Part shown: piece after piece, positions 54,811 to 63,483 of the stretch
Layout of the letters: every line of letters starts with the position of its first letter
How positions within the stretch are numbered: the first letter of the stretch is position 1
DNA from: JAOUEA01 sp963825685
GTDB lineage: Bacteria > Actinomycetota > UBA4738 > HRBIN12
Assembly (NCBI GenBank): GCA_963825685.1
Contig: CAWGUD010000001.1
Location: forward strand, 38,270-102,269
Reading direction: 5' to 3'
Length of the DNA stretch: 64,000 nucleotides
Position numbers and translations under genes: made by a program
Notes under the pieces: model-generated
What the model was told of the DNA's origin: nothing
The model's input: the letters and a program-made list of their open reading frames with translations, nothing else
Database searches by the model: none

Positions 54811-55920
54811 ATGGCCGCCGTCCGCGATCTCTACGAGGTGCTCGGCGTCACGCGCGACGCGTCCGACGACGACATCAAGCGGGCGTACCGGAGCCTCGCG
54901 CGCGAGCTGCACCCCGACGTGAACGGCGACGCCACGGCCGAGGAGCGGTTCAAGGAGGTCGCCGGCGCCTACGAGATCCTGTCCGATCCCGACAAGCGGC
55001 GACAGTACGACGCGTTCGGCAGCACGGGTGGCGCCGCCGGCGCCGGCTTCACCGACATCCAGGACATCTTCGACATGTTCTTCGGACAAGGTGGGTTCGG
55101 CGGCGGGGGGCGGCGCCGGGGACCGCGTTCGCGGACCCAGCACGGGGAGGACCTCGGCGTGCGCATCGTGCTCGGGTTCCGCGACGCCGTGTTCGGGGCC
55201 CGCCGCGACCTCGAGATCGAGCGACTGGTCGCCTGCGAACGCTGCCAGGGCAACGGCGCGGAACCGGGCACGGCCCCGGTCGCATGTCGCACGTGCGGAG
55301 GGGCCGGGCAGGTGCAGGCGGTGCGGCGCAGCGTCTTCGGCACGGTGATGACGGCCGCGCCGTGCACGTCGTGCCGGGGCACCGGTCACGAGGTGCTCGA
55401 CCCGTGCGAGGAATGCTTCGGCGAGGGCCGGCGCCGCGAGCAGACCACGGTCACGATCGAGATCCCCGCAGGGGTCTCCGACGGCATGGAGCTGCGGGTG
55501 GCGGGCAACGGGCACGCAGGCATCGCCGGTGGGCCCTCGGGCGACCTGTACGTCGGCATCTCGGTCGAGCCGGCCGAGGACTTCGACCGCCGCGGCCAGG
55601 ACCTGTTCACGGTGCTCGACGTGTCGATGACCCAAGCGACGCTCGGCGCCGAGCTCGACATCGAGGGGCTCGACGGCCCCGAGCGCATCAGCGTCGAGGC
55701 GGGCACGGAGTCCGGCACCGTCGTGCGCATCAAGGGCGGCGGGGTGCCCAACGTGAACCGCCGGGGTCGCGGTGACCTCTACGTGACGCTGCACGTCGTC
55801 ACCCCCGACGACCTCTCCCGTGAGGAACGCAAGCTCTGGGAGCGGTTGGCGGAGCTGCGCGGGGAGGGGTCCTCGAAGCGCGAGCCGGCGCGGGCCCGGC
55901 TGCGGCGCCCGGAATTCTGA
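54811..55920 (+). CDS. dnaJ: Chaperone DnaJ
   Basis: 369 residues. J domain with HPD at 34-36, a Gly/Phe-rich linker, then four CxxCxGxG-type zinc repeats (CERCQGNG, CRTCGGAG, CTSCRGTG, CEECFGEG) and the C-terminal substrate-binding domains. Co-chaperone of DnaK; dnaK is not in this window, so this is likely the hrcA-linked DnaJ paralogue common in actinobacteria. Its ATG directly follows the hrcA stop. Confidence 0.96.
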   Translation: MAAVRDLYEVLGVTRDASDDDIKRAYRSLARELHPDVNGDATAEERFKEVAGAYEILSDPDKRRQYDAFGSTGGAAGAGFTDIQDIFDMFFGQGGFGGGGRRRGPRSRTQHGEDLGVRIVLGFRDAVFGARRDLEIERLVACERCQGNGAEPGTAPVACRTCGGAGQVQAVRRSVFGTVMTAAPCTSCRGTGHEVLDPCEECFGEGRRREQTTVTIEIPAGVSDGMELRVAGNGHAGIAGGPSGDLYVGISVEPAEDFDRRGQDLFTVLDVSMTQATLGAELDIEGLDGPERISVEAGTESGTVVRIKGGGVPNVNRRGRGDLYVTLHVVTPDDLSREERKLWERLAELRGEGSSKREPARARLRRPEF

Positions 55921-55938
55921 CGGCCGGTCTCGGAGGGG

Positions 55939-55944
55939 TAGGCT
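55939..55944 (+). promoter_or_regulatory. -10 box (TAGGCT) of leaderless HIT gene
   Basis: TAGGCT ends 7 nt before the ATG at 55952. Confidence 0.5.
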
Positions 55945-55951
55945 GAGTTCC

Positions 55952-56299
55952 ATGGACACCTCCTGCCTCTTCTGCCGGATCGCGGCACGCGAGATCCCGG
56001 CCGACATCGTTCGCGAGTCCGCCACGGTCGTCGCCTTCCGCGACGTGAACCCTCAGGCGCCGACCCACATCCTGCTGATCCCCAAGGAGCACGTGGTGTC
56101 GGTGGCCGACCTGGGCGACGATCACGGCGGCGTGCTCGCCGACATCATGCAGGCGGCGACCCAGCTGGCCGGCGCCGAGGGCATCGCCGAGGGTGGGTGG
56201 CGCCTCGTGACCAACGTGGGGCCCGACGCGGGACAGTCGGTGTTCCACCTGCACTTCCATCTGTTGGGCGGTCGCGAGATGGGCTGGCCCCCGGGCTAG
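55952..56299 (+). CDS. HIT-family (HinT-like) nucleotide hydrolase
   Basis: 115 residues. The N-terminal CLFCRIAAREIPADIV carries the zinc-type Cys pair, and the active-site triad is HLHFHLLGG. HinT-type enzymes hydrolyse phosphoramidates such as AMP-lysine. It sits between dnaJ and phoH, its usual actinobacterial place. Confidence 0.92.
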   Translation: MDTSCLFCRIAAREIPADIVRESATVVAFRDVNPQAPTHILLIPKEHVVSVADLGDDHGGVLADIMQAATQLAGAEGIAEGGWRLVTNVGPDAGQSVFHLHFHLLGGREMGWPPG

Positions 56300-56320
56300 G
56301 TTCGGTTACAGTGATGGGCG

Positions 56321-56339
56321 AGGCCGCCGTGAAGGCGGC
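56321..56339 (+). promoter_or_regulatory. Small hairpin in the phoH leader
   Basis: GGCCGCC and GGCGGCC flank a 5-base loop. A TACAGT -10 candidate lies just upstream (56307-56312). Its effect is unknown. Confidence 0.3.
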
Positions 56340-56401
56340 CATCGTCGACGGTGCAGCCGAACCAGGAGGGAACGGGGCCACCGCCCCGAGAGACGACACA
56401 C

Positions 56402-58483
56402 GTGGCGAGCGCCACCACTCAAGTCAAGATCCTCGTGCCGGGCAACCAACCGATGGTGGCCCTCCTCGGCCAGCGCGACGTCTTCCTGAAGCTGATCGAA
56501 TCGGCGTTCGAGTGTCGCATCCTCGTGCGCGGGAACGAGATCACCGTCACGGGCCGCGAGGCGGAATCCGAGCGCGTGGCCCGCATCTTCGAGGAACTGC
56601 TCGTGCTGCTCGAACAGGGACACGAGCTCACCGACTCCTCGGTCGGCCAGACGATCGCGCTCGTGAAGGGCGACGGCTCGGCTTCGGCCGACGAGCCGGC
56701 GCTGCGCCCCTCGGAGGTTCTCGGCGACCGGCTGCTCACCGCACGCGGCAAGGGCGTCACCCCCAAGACGATCGGGCAGAAGCGGTTCGTCGACGCGATC
56801 AGGTCGAACACGGTGACGTTCGCGATCGGTCCGGCGGGCACCGGCAAGACCTACCTCGCCGTCGCGACCGCGGTGCGGGCCCTGCAGGACCGGCAGGTCT
56901 CCCGTCTGATCCTCACCCGGCCCGCCGTCGAGGCGGGGGAGCGGCTCGGGTACCTCCCGGGAACGCTCTACGAGAAGATCGACCCGTACATGCGCCCGCT
57001 CTACGACGCGCTCTTCGAGATGACCGGCGCCGAGACCCTTCCGCGGCTGATGGAGCGAGGCACCGTCGAGGTCGCACCGCTCGCCTACATGCGTGGCAGA
57101 GCACAACCACTCGATCGACAGGTCCTCACTCCGGCAGGGTTCCGGCCGATCGGCGCACTTCGGGTCGGCGATCTGGTCGTCGGGTCCAACGGGCGGCCCA
57201 CGCCGGTGATCGGCGTCTTCCCGCGGGGACGCGAAGGGGTCTTCCGGCTCACGACGCAGGACGGCGCCTCGACGCTCTGCTCGGGCGAGCATCTCTGGGC
57301 GGTGTCCACGGCTGCGGATCGGCGGGCGGGGCGGCCACTCCGTGTGGTGGAGACGCAGGAGATGATCGGTCGACTGCGCGCCGCACACGCGCATCGATTC
57401 GAGCTCCCACTCGTGTCGCAGCCGGTGGCCTTCGAACCGCGATCGGTCCCGATCGACCCGTACGCCCTCGGGCTGCTCCTCGGTGATGGCTGCCTGACAA
57501 CCTCGACGACTCCGTCGTTCTCGACCGGCGACCCAGAGCTCGCGTTGTCGCTGGAGATGGGGCTCGACGGTATCGAGCTGGTGCACAAGGGCGGGTACGA
57601 CTACGTGCTGCGGAATCCGGCGGGCGGCAGAGGGGGCGTGATCACCGCGAACCCCGTGACGGAGGTGCTGCGGAACCTCGGACTGGCCGGAGCGCGGTCC
57701 GCCACGAAGTTCGTTCCCGAGGCCTACCTGCACAACTCGGCCGAGGTCCGGCTCGCCGTCCTGCAGGGACTGCTCGACACCGACGGAGGGCCGGTCACGC
57801 AGTCTCGGCGTACGTGCAGGGTGCAGTACGCGACCATCTCACCTCAGCTCCGCGACGACGTGATGTTCCTGGTGCGCTCGCTGGGAGGCGTCGCGTACGC
57901 GCGGACGCGAGCGGCAGATGGTCGCCCACCCGGTTTCGCCCACGGCAGGCCCGTGCCGTATCGCGCCGACGCCTTCGTCCTCGACATCCGGCTGCCGTCG
58001 AACGTCGCGCCGTTCCGTCTCTCCCGAAAGGCGGGAACCTACGCTGCGTTCGGAGGGGGTGGACGTCCGATGCGCTTCGTCGATCGCATCGAGCCCGCGG
58101 GAGAGGCAGAGACCGTGTGCATCCAAGTGGGCGCACAGGACTCCCTCTACGTGACCGATGACTTCCTCGTGACCCACAACACTCTGAATGATGCGTTCGT
58201 GATCCTCGACGAGGCGCAGAACACGACCCCCGAGCAGATGAAGATGTTCCTCACGCGGATCGGGTTCGGTTCCAAGGCCGTGATCAACGGCGACGCGACC
58301 CAGGTCGACCTCGAGCACGGGCAGAAGAGCGGGCTCGCGATCATCGAGGAGATCCTGGGCGACGTCGACGACATCGCCTTCTGCCACCTGGGGGGGAGCG
58401 ACGTGGTGCGGCACAAGATCGTGCAGGACATCGTGGAGGCGTACGACCTGTTCGGGCAGCAGGCGCTGCCGGTGGAGCCGTGA
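56402..58483 (+). CDS. phoH: PhoH-like ATPase containing an in-frame intein
   Basis: 693 residues as a precursor; 333 after removal of the intein. The N-extein has a KH-like N-terminal domain (MVALLGQRDVFLKLIESAFE…LVRGNEITVTG), the P-loop GPAGTGKT at about 142-149, and RLGYLPGTLYEKIDPYMRPLYDAL. The C-extein begins TLNDAFVILDEAQN, the Walker B region, so ATPase activity needs splicing. PhoH proteins are ATPases linked to RNA metabolism; the pairing with ybeY supports an rRNA/RNA role. The GTG at 56402 gives the family N-terminus; a GTG at 56351 is possible and sits upstream of an AGGAGG. Stop overlaps ybeY (GTGA). Confidence 0.93.
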   Translation: MASATTQVKILVPGNQPMVALLGQRDVFLKLIESAFECRILVRGNEITVTGREAESERVARIFEELLVLLEQGHELTDSSVGQTIALVKGDGSASADEPALRPSEVLGDRLLTARGKGVTPKTIGQKRFVDAIRSNTVTFAIGPAGTGKTYLAVATAVRALQDRQVSRLILTRPAVEAGERLGYLPGTLYEKIDPYMRPLYDALFEMTGAETLPRLMERGTVEVAPLAYMRGRAQPLDRQVLTPAGFRPIGALRVGDLVVGSNGRPTPVIGVFPRGREGVFRLTTQDGASTLCSGEHLWAVSTAADRRAGRPLRVVETQEMIGRLRAAHAHRFELPLVSQPVAFEPRSVPIDPYALGLLLGDGCLTTSTTPSFSTGDPELALSLEMGLDGIELVHKGGYDYVLRNPAGGRGGVITANPVTEVLRNLGLAGARSATKFVPEAYLHNSAEVRLAVLQGLLDTDGGPVTQSRRTCRVQYATISPQLRDDVMFLVRSLGGVAYARTRAADGRPPGFAHGRPVPYRADAFVLDIRLPSNVAPFRLSRKAGTYAAFGGGGRPMRFVDRIEPAGEAETVCIQVGAQDSLYVTDDFLVTHNTLNDAFVILDEAQNTTPEQMKMFLTRIGFGSKAVINGDATQVDLEHGQKSGLAIIEEILGDVDDIAFCHLGGSDVVRHKIVQDIVEAYDLFGQQALPVEP
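57101..58180 (+). mobile_element. Class 3 intein with LAGLIDADG homing endonuclease, inserted in phoH
   Basis: 360 residues between R233 and T594 of PhoH. The first residue is Ala, not Cys or Ser. Block B reads SGEHLW (H64, W66), block F begins AETVCIQV (C340), and the end is VTHN (T358, H359, N360) followed by Thr+1. W66, C340 and T358 match the Trp-Cys-Thr signature of class 3 inteins, which use the block F Cys instead of residue 1. Between the splicing blocks lie two LAGLIDADG motifs (LGLLLGDG, 123-130; LQGLLDTDG, 221-229) with acidic D129 and D228, so the homing endonuclease looks intact. Codon choice differs from the host gene. Confidence 0.92.
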
Positions 58484-58947
58484 CCGCGGGCTCGATGAAC
58501 GACGACGACGGCGGCCATCCCAGGGTCCTCGTGTCGGACCGCCGGTCGGGTGCGCCGGCGGTCGACGAGGCGGCGTTGGCCGACCTCGCGCGCCTCACGC
58601 TGGTGGCCGAGGGCCACGAACGGGCTGAGCTCTCGCTCTCGTTCGTCGACGACGGCGAGATCGCCGAGTTGCACGAGCGCTACATGCAGGAACCCGGCCC
58701 GACCGACGTGCTGTCGTTCCCGCTCGACGACGACGATCTCGACGAGCACGGCGTCCGGCTGTTGGGGGACGTCGTGATCGCCCCGGCCGTGGCGGCGCGG
58801 AACAACCCGGACGACCCGCAAGCGGAGCTCCGGCTGCTCGTGGTGCACGGGGTGCTCCACGTGCTCGGCTACGACCACGAGACCGACGGTGATCGAGCCG
58901 AGATGTGGGCTCGGCAAGAGCGGTACAGCGGGGTGACGGTGCCGTGA
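58480..58947 (+). CDS. ybeY: Endoribonuclease YbeY
   Basis: 155 residues; a metal-dependent RNase in 16S rRNA 3'-end maturation and ribosome quality control. The zinc motif HGVLHVLGYDHE (H-x3-H-x5-H) is intact. GTG overlaps the phoH stop (GTGA); an internal ATG at 58495 is an alternative start. Its own stop overlaps the next gene. Confidence 0.94.
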   Translation: MTAGSMNDDDGGHPRVLVSDRRSGAPAVDEAALADLARLTLVAEGHERAELSLSFVDDGEIAELHERYMQEPGPTDVLSFPLDDDDLDEHGVRLLGDVVIAPAVAARNNPDDPQAELRLLVVHGVLHVLGYDHETDGDRAEMWARQERYSGVTVP

Positions 58948-60218
58948 CCTGGATGTGGGCGCTCGTCGTACTGCTGGTCGTGATCGGATCGCTGCTCGCG
59001 CTGGCCGAGTCCTCGCTCACGCGCATGACCCGCGTGAAGGCGCTCGCCCTCGAGGACGAGGGCCGGCGCAACGCCGCGCTGCTCGTGAAGCTCGAGACCG
59101 ACCCGCCGCGATACCTGAACTCCGTGTACCTCGCGGTGATGATCGTGCAGAACGGATCGGCGATCCTGGTCGCGATCCTCGCGGAGAGCGAGTTCGGCAG
59201 CCTCGGCGTCACGATCGCCTCGCTCGTGTTCACGCTGCTCTACTTCGTGTTCGTCGAGGCGATGTCCAAGACGTTCGGCGTGCTGCACTCCGATCGCATG
59301 GCGCTCGCGCTCTCGCCGCTCGTGTACTTCCTGGGCCGCCTCCTCGCGTGGCCGACCCGAGCCTTGATCGGCCTCGCGAACGTGCTGCTCCCGGGCAAGG
59401 GCATCAAGGCCGGACCGTTCGTCAGCGAGGAGGAGATCCGCTCGATGGCGCAGGTCGGCTCCGAGGAGGGCTCGATCGAGGAGGGCGAGAAGCAGCTGAT
59501 CCACTCGATCTTCGAGTTCGGCGACACGATCGTGCGCGAGGTGATGGTCCCGAGGCCCGACATCATCGCGATCGAGGACGACAAGGCGCTGCGCGACGTG
59601 CAGGCGCTCGTCCTGACCCACGGCACGTCGCGGATCCCGGTCTACGACGCGGACGAGGACCTCGACGACGTCGTCGGCATCGTGTTCGCCAAGGACGTGC
59701 TGAAGGCCCTGCACCAGGGCAAGCACGACATGCCGCTCGCCGACATCGTCCGTGAGGCGCACTACGTGCCCGAGTCGAAGAAGGTCGCCGACCTGCTGAA
59801 GGAGATGCAGCGCGAGAAGTTCCACATGGCGCTCGTGACCGACGAGTACGGCTCGGTGACCGGCCTCGTCTCCCTCGAGGACCTGCTCGAGGAGCTCGTG
59901 GGCGAGATCACCGACGAGTACGACCGCGAGGAGCCGGAGTTCGAGCAGATCGGCGACCGCGCCTACCGGGTGAGCGGGAAGACGTCGATCGACGACGTGA
60001 ACGAGCTGCTCGGGCTCGACCTGCCCGACGAGGAATGGGACACGGTCGCCGGGCTCGTGCTCGACATCCTCGGGCACATCCCCGACGAGGGCGAAGAGTG
60101 CCGGATCGACGGGCTCACGTTCACCGCCGAGGAGGTCAAGGGCCGCCGCATCGAGAAGGTGCTGATCACCCGCGACGCCGACGCGGAGCACGCCCTCGTG
60201 GAGGAACCTGCCCGGTGA
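58944..60218 (+). CDS. HlyC/CorC-family membrane protein with DUF21 and CBS domains
   Basis: 424 residues. An N-terminal DUF21 (CNNM) transmembrane domain (four helices; ALVVLLVVIGSLLALAESSLTRM) is followed by two CBS domains (MVPRPDIIAIEDD; HYVPESKKVADLL … TDEYGSVTGLVSLEDLLEEL) and a CorC_HlyC domain. Linked to Mg2+/Co2+ efflux or homeostasis. GTG overlaps ybeY; stop overlaps cdd. Typical ybeY-corC-cdd-era string. Confidence 0.92.
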   Translation: MTWMWALVVLLVVIGSLLALAESSLTRMTRVKALALEDEGRRNAALLVKLETDPPRYLNSVYLAVMIVQNGSAILVAILAESEFGSLGVTIASLVFTLLYFVFVEAMSKTFGVLHSDRMALALSPLVYFLGRLLAWPTRALIGLANVLLPGKGIKAGPFVSEEEIRSMAQVGSEEGSIEEGEKQLIHSIFEFGDTIVREVMVPRPDIIAIEDDKALRDVQALVLTHGTSRIPVYDADEDLDDVVGIVFAKDVLKALHQGKHDMPLADIVREAHYVPESKKVADLLKEMQREKFHMALVTDEYGSVTGLVSLEDLLEELVGEITDEYDREEPEFEQIGDRAYRVSGKTSIDDVNELLGLDLPDEEWDTVAGLVLDILGHIPDEGEECRIDGLTFTAEEVKGRRIEKVLITRDADAEHALVEEPAR

Positions 60219-60644
60219 CGGCGATCGAACCCGAGGTACTGGAACGGATGATCGCGAGGGCTCGCGAGATCCGCGACGAACGCCTACGCGCCCTACAGCG
60301 GCTTCCACGTCGGGGCGGCGCTGCTCGCCGGCGACGAGGTCTTCGTCGGCGTGAACGTCGAGAACGCGAGCTATCCGGTCTCGGTCTGCGCCGAGCGGAA
60401 CGCGGTCGCGACGGCGGTCGCCGCGGGGGCGGCATCGGGGATCCGCGCGGTGGCGGTCGTGACCGACGCCGACGACCCGACGCCGCCGTGCGGCGGCTGT
60501 CGCCAGGTGCTGTTCGAGTTCGGTGGACCGGGCATGGCCGTGGTCGCCGAGTCGGCCGACGGGTCGTCCCGCGCGTACTGGTCGCTCGACGAGCTGCTGC
60601 CCGACGCGTTCGGGCCGAGCGATCTCGACCGGCCCCGGTCGTGA
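60215..60644 (+). CDS. cdd: Cytidine deaminase (one frameshift)
   Basis: About 142 residues; deaminates cytidine and deoxycytidine. Zinc motifs are CAERNAVATA and PCGGCRQVLFEF. The frame breaks near 60280 by one extra base: the N-terminal helix joins AYAPYSGFHVGAALLAG. GTG overlaps the CorC stop and the stop overlaps era (both GTGA). Confidence 0.9.
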
Positions 60645-61540
60645 GCGAGCCGGCCGCCGGCCATCGATCCGGCATCGTGGCCGTCGTCGGGCGGCCGAAC
60701 GTCGGGAAGTCGACGCTCGTGAACGCCATGGTCGGGGAGAAGGTCGCGATCGTCTCGGACAAGCCGCAGACCACGAGGCGTGACATCCGCGCGATCCGGA
60801 CCACCGACGAGGTGCAGATCGTCTTCACCGACACCCCCGGCTTCCACAAGCCGAAGACGGCGCTCGGGGTGCGCCTGAACGACCTCGTGAGCGACGCCGT
60901 GGAGGGCGTCGACGTGATCGTGCAGGTCGTCGACGCGGCGAGCGGGGTCGGTCGTGGCGACGCGTACGTCCACGAGCACCAGGTCGCCTCGGCGAACGCG
61001 GGCTCGCGCATCTGCGCCGTGAACAAGATCGATCGGATCCGCCACCACGAGGTGATCCCGCAGCTCGCGGCGGCGGGCGAGCTCGGGGACTGGGACGAGG
61101 TCGTGCCCGTCTCCGCGGTCGGTGGCATCGGGGTCGACACGCTGCTGGACCTGCTCGTGGCGCGCATGCCCGAGGGCCCGGCGCTGTTCCCCGGTGGCGA
61201 GGTCACCGACCAGCCGATCGAGGTGCGCATCGCCGAGCTCGTGCGGGAGCAGGCATTGGCGGTCACGCGTGAGGAGGTTCCCCACTCGGTCGCCGTCATG
61301 ATCGAGGAGATCGAGCACGAGGACGGACTCGAACGGATCCATGCATCGATCGTGGTGGAACGCGACTCGCAGAAGGGCATCCTGATCGGCAAGGGCGGTC
61401 AGACGCTGAAGATGATCGGGATGCGGGCGCGCGGGCAGATCGAACCACTGGTCGGGAAGCGGGTCTATCTCGACCTGCGCGTCAAGGTCATGAAGGAATG
61501 GCAGCGCGACCCGAAGATGCTCGACCGCCTGGGCTACTGA
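60641..61540 (+). CDS. era: GTPase Era
   Basis: 299 residues; binds the 16S rRNA 3' end during 30S assembly. G1 is GRPNVGKST, G3 is DTPGFHKP, G4 is NKIDR; a C-terminal KH domain follows (IVVERDSQKGILIGKGGQTLKMIG). GTG start overlaps cdd. Neighbour ybeY acts in the same process. Ends 22 bp before a convergent gene. Confidence 0.95.
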   Translation: MSEPAAGHRSGIVAVVGRPNVGKSTLVNAMVGEKVAIVSDKPQTTRRDIRAIRTTDEVQIVFTDTPGFHKPKTALGVRLNDLVSDAVEGVDVIVQVVDAASGVGRGDAYVHEHQVASANAGSRICAVNKIDRIRHHEVIPQLAAAGELGDWDEVVPVSAVGGIGVDTLLDLLVARMPEGPALFPGGEVTDQPIEVRIAELVREQALAVTREEVPHSVAVMIEEIEHEDGLERIHASIVVERDSQKGILIGKGGQTLKMIGMRARGQIEPLVGKRVYLDLRVKVMKEWQRDPKMLDRLGY

Positions 61541-61562
61541 GGGGAGCGGGTCTCGCGGCCCG

Positions 61563-62634
61563 TCAACCGGCGCCGAGTAGCCGTCCGGCGTTGCCCGAGT
61601 ACACCTCGGCCAGCACCGCGTCGGGAAGATCGAGGCCCGAGATCGCCCAGCGGCCCTGCGGCGGCACCGTCTCGGGCGAGTACGGCACGTGCTCGTCGGC
61701 GGTCTCCAGGAAGCGGAACGTCGCGGCGTACTCCCCGGTCGACGGAGGCACACCGTCGCTGCCGAACAGGATGCGGTCGCCATGGCGCTCGAACAACGCC
61801 GCCGTCGCGCGAGGGGCCCGGCCCAGCTCGGCCACGCGGGCCGCGATGTCGGCGTACAGGTTCGGGTACGCGGTGAGCATGCGGTCGAGGCGGCCGAGGT
61901 CCTCGGCGAGCCCGGCCATGTGCGCCCCGATGAACGTCACATCGGGGCGGCGGATCACGAGCGATTCGAACCGATCGGCGAGCTCGTCGAAGGTGGGGAA
62001 CCGCGACCGGTCGCCGAACCACCAGTCCGGGTGCTCGAGCAGTTCCTCCAGGCGCTCGTTGTGCTCGTCGAGCGGCTCGAAGAACGCGACCGGATCGCCC
62101 GTGTGGATCAGCACGGGCACGCCGGCATCGGCGCATGCATCCCAGACGGGATCGAGCCGTGGGTCGTCGGGCATGACCAGCCGGCCCCCGGGGTCGCGCA
62201 GGTGCAGGCCGAGGTCCTTCCAGACCTTGAGGCCGCGCGCCCCTTCATCCAGCGCCTCGCGCACCTGGGCTCCGAGACGCTCGCCGAAGTCGGGGTGTTC
62301 GCTCGACGAGCGAGCCGTCCCACTGCGCGAACGTGACGAATCGCCCGGGGTGGGCGTCGTCGTATCGGGCGAGGTTGGCGCGGAGCTCATCGCCCCACAT
62401 GCCGTCGAGGTTCACGACGGTGGCGACGTTGGCCTCGTCCATCGTGGCGAGGAGCGCCCCGACGTCGGGGACGGCCCAGGTGCCGGTCAGCCAGCGCCCG
62501 AGATGCGCGTGCACGTCGACGACGGGAGACCGGGCCCGTGGGACCTCGCTCACCGGGCGGCGGATCGCCGGGCGGGGCGTGTAGGAGCGTAGCGGCAGGT
62601 CGCGCAGGCGCTCGAGGTCGGGTTCGGCGCCCAC
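61563..62634 (-). CDS. Amidohydrolase-2-family metal-dependent hydrolase (one frameshift)
   Basis: About 356 residues of the ACMSD/amidohydrolase-2 TIM barrel. Metal and active-site motifs are VVDVHAHLG near the N-terminus, VLIHTGDP, FIGAHMAG, and ILFGSDGVPP near the C-terminus. One extra C near 62308 breaks the frame (DGSLVE joins EHPDFGERL). GTG at 62634 starts one base after the upstream DeoR-type gene's stop, so both form an operon. Likely a hydrolase or decarboxylase of a small organic acid or sugar derivative; substrate unknown. Confidence 0.8.
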
Positions 62635-62635
62635 G

Positions 62636-63394
62636 TCAGACCGTGGTGACCGACACGCCGGCCTCCCGGATCGCCGCCACCGTCGATGCGTCGGCGGCGA
62701 CATCGGTGATGAGCTCGTCGACGGCATCGAGCGGACAGATGCGGGCGAACGCGACGAGCCCCAGCTTGGAGCTGTCGGCCACCACGACGACCGTCCGGGC
62801 GCGATCGAGCATCGTCCGGTTCGTGTGGGCCTCGACCTCGTGGTGCGTGGTGAGCCCCTCGGCCGGCGCGATCCCGTCGACGCCCACGATCGCGATGTCG
62901 AGGTTCATGTCGTCGAGGGCTCGCTCGGCGAGCGGGCCGACCAGCTCGTAGGACTCCGGCCGAGCGGTGCCGCCGGTGACCACGAGCTTCAGCTCCGAGC
63001 GGATCGCGAGCTCGCCCGCGATGTTCAGCGCGTTCGTGACGACCGTGAGCCCCTGCCGTTCGAGCAGGGCCCTCGCGACCTCGGTCGTCGTCGTGCCGCC
63101 GGTCAGCCCCACGACCGAGCCGTCGGCCACCCGCGTCGCCGCCTCGCGGGCGATCCGGCCCTTCTCCGCCTGGTGGCGAGCGGCCTTGTAGCGCAGCGGC
63201 AGCTCGTACATCACGTCGCTGGCCACCGCCCCCCCGTGCGTCCGGGCGAGCATGCGCTGCTCCTCGAGGAGCTGCAGGTCGCGCCTGACGGTCGCTTCCG
63301 ACACGCCGAGTCTCGCAGCGAGCGCTCCGACGTCGGCGGCGCCGTCGTTCGAGAGCACCTGGAGGATCTCGCTCAACCGGTCGGCCCGTCGCAT
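62636..63394 (-). CDS. DeoR-family transcription regulator
   Basis: 252 residues. The N-terminal helix-turn-helix reads RLSEILQVLSNDGAADVGALAARLGVSEATVRRDLQLLEEQ, and the sugar-phosphate-sensing DeoRC domain follows (GLTGGTTTTEVARAL, VVTNALNIAGEL, IAIVGVDGI). The ATG at 63394 lies 7 nt after a TATATT box and is probably leaderless; in-frame starts upstream would run through the promoter. Divergent from a SIS-domain gene, suggesting control of amino-sugar or other sugar-phosphate metabolism. Confidence 0.9.
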   Translation of the reverse strand: MRRADRLSEILQVLSNDGAADVGALAARLGVSEATVRRDLQLLEEQRMLARTHGGAVASDVMYELPLRYKAARHQAEKGRIAREAATRVADGSVVGLTGGTTTTEVARALLERQGLTVVTNALNIAGELAIRSELKLVVTGGTARPESYELVGPLAERALDDMNLDIAIVGVDGIAPAEGLTTHHEVEAHTNRTMLDRARTVVVVADSSKLGLVAFARICPLDAVDELITDVAADASTVAAIREAGVSVTTV

Positions 63395-63401
63395 GGGCCC
63401 G

Positions 63402-63407
63402 AATATA
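63402..63407 (-). promoter_or_regulatory. -10 box (TATATT) of the deoR-type gene
   Basis: TATATT on the minus strand ends 7 nt before the ATG at 63394. Confidence 0.6.
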
Positions 63408-63423
63408 CGCATCCCCGAGCCCT

Positions 63424-63438
63424 GCGCGCTAGGCGCGC
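63424..63438. promoter_or_regulatory. Palindrome between divergent promoters, candidate operator
   Basis: GCGCGC-TAG-GCGCGC lies between the two divergent -10 boxes, upstream of the -35 of the SIS gene. It is a candidate site for the DeoR-type protein, but such a simple GC palindrome could be chance in this DNA. Confidence 0.35.
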
Positions 63439-63445
63439 GTCTGCA

Positions 63446-63475
63446 TTGACCGCACGCTCGAATCTGCTCTAGAGT
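63446..63475 (+). promoter_or_regulatory. Promoter of SIS-domain gene
   Basis: TTGACC (63446-63451), an 18-bp spacer, then TAGAGT (63470-63475), ending 8 nt before the GTG at 63484. This is the best complete promoter in the window. Confidence 0.65.
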
Positions 63476-63483
63476 CCGCGCTA

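Noticed and set aside
57101..58180. Reading the PhoH insert as an extra normal domain
   Set aside because: Splicing-block motifs at both ends, a terminal HN before Thr, two LAGLIDADG motifs, and an exact fit of the extein halves identify it as an intein.
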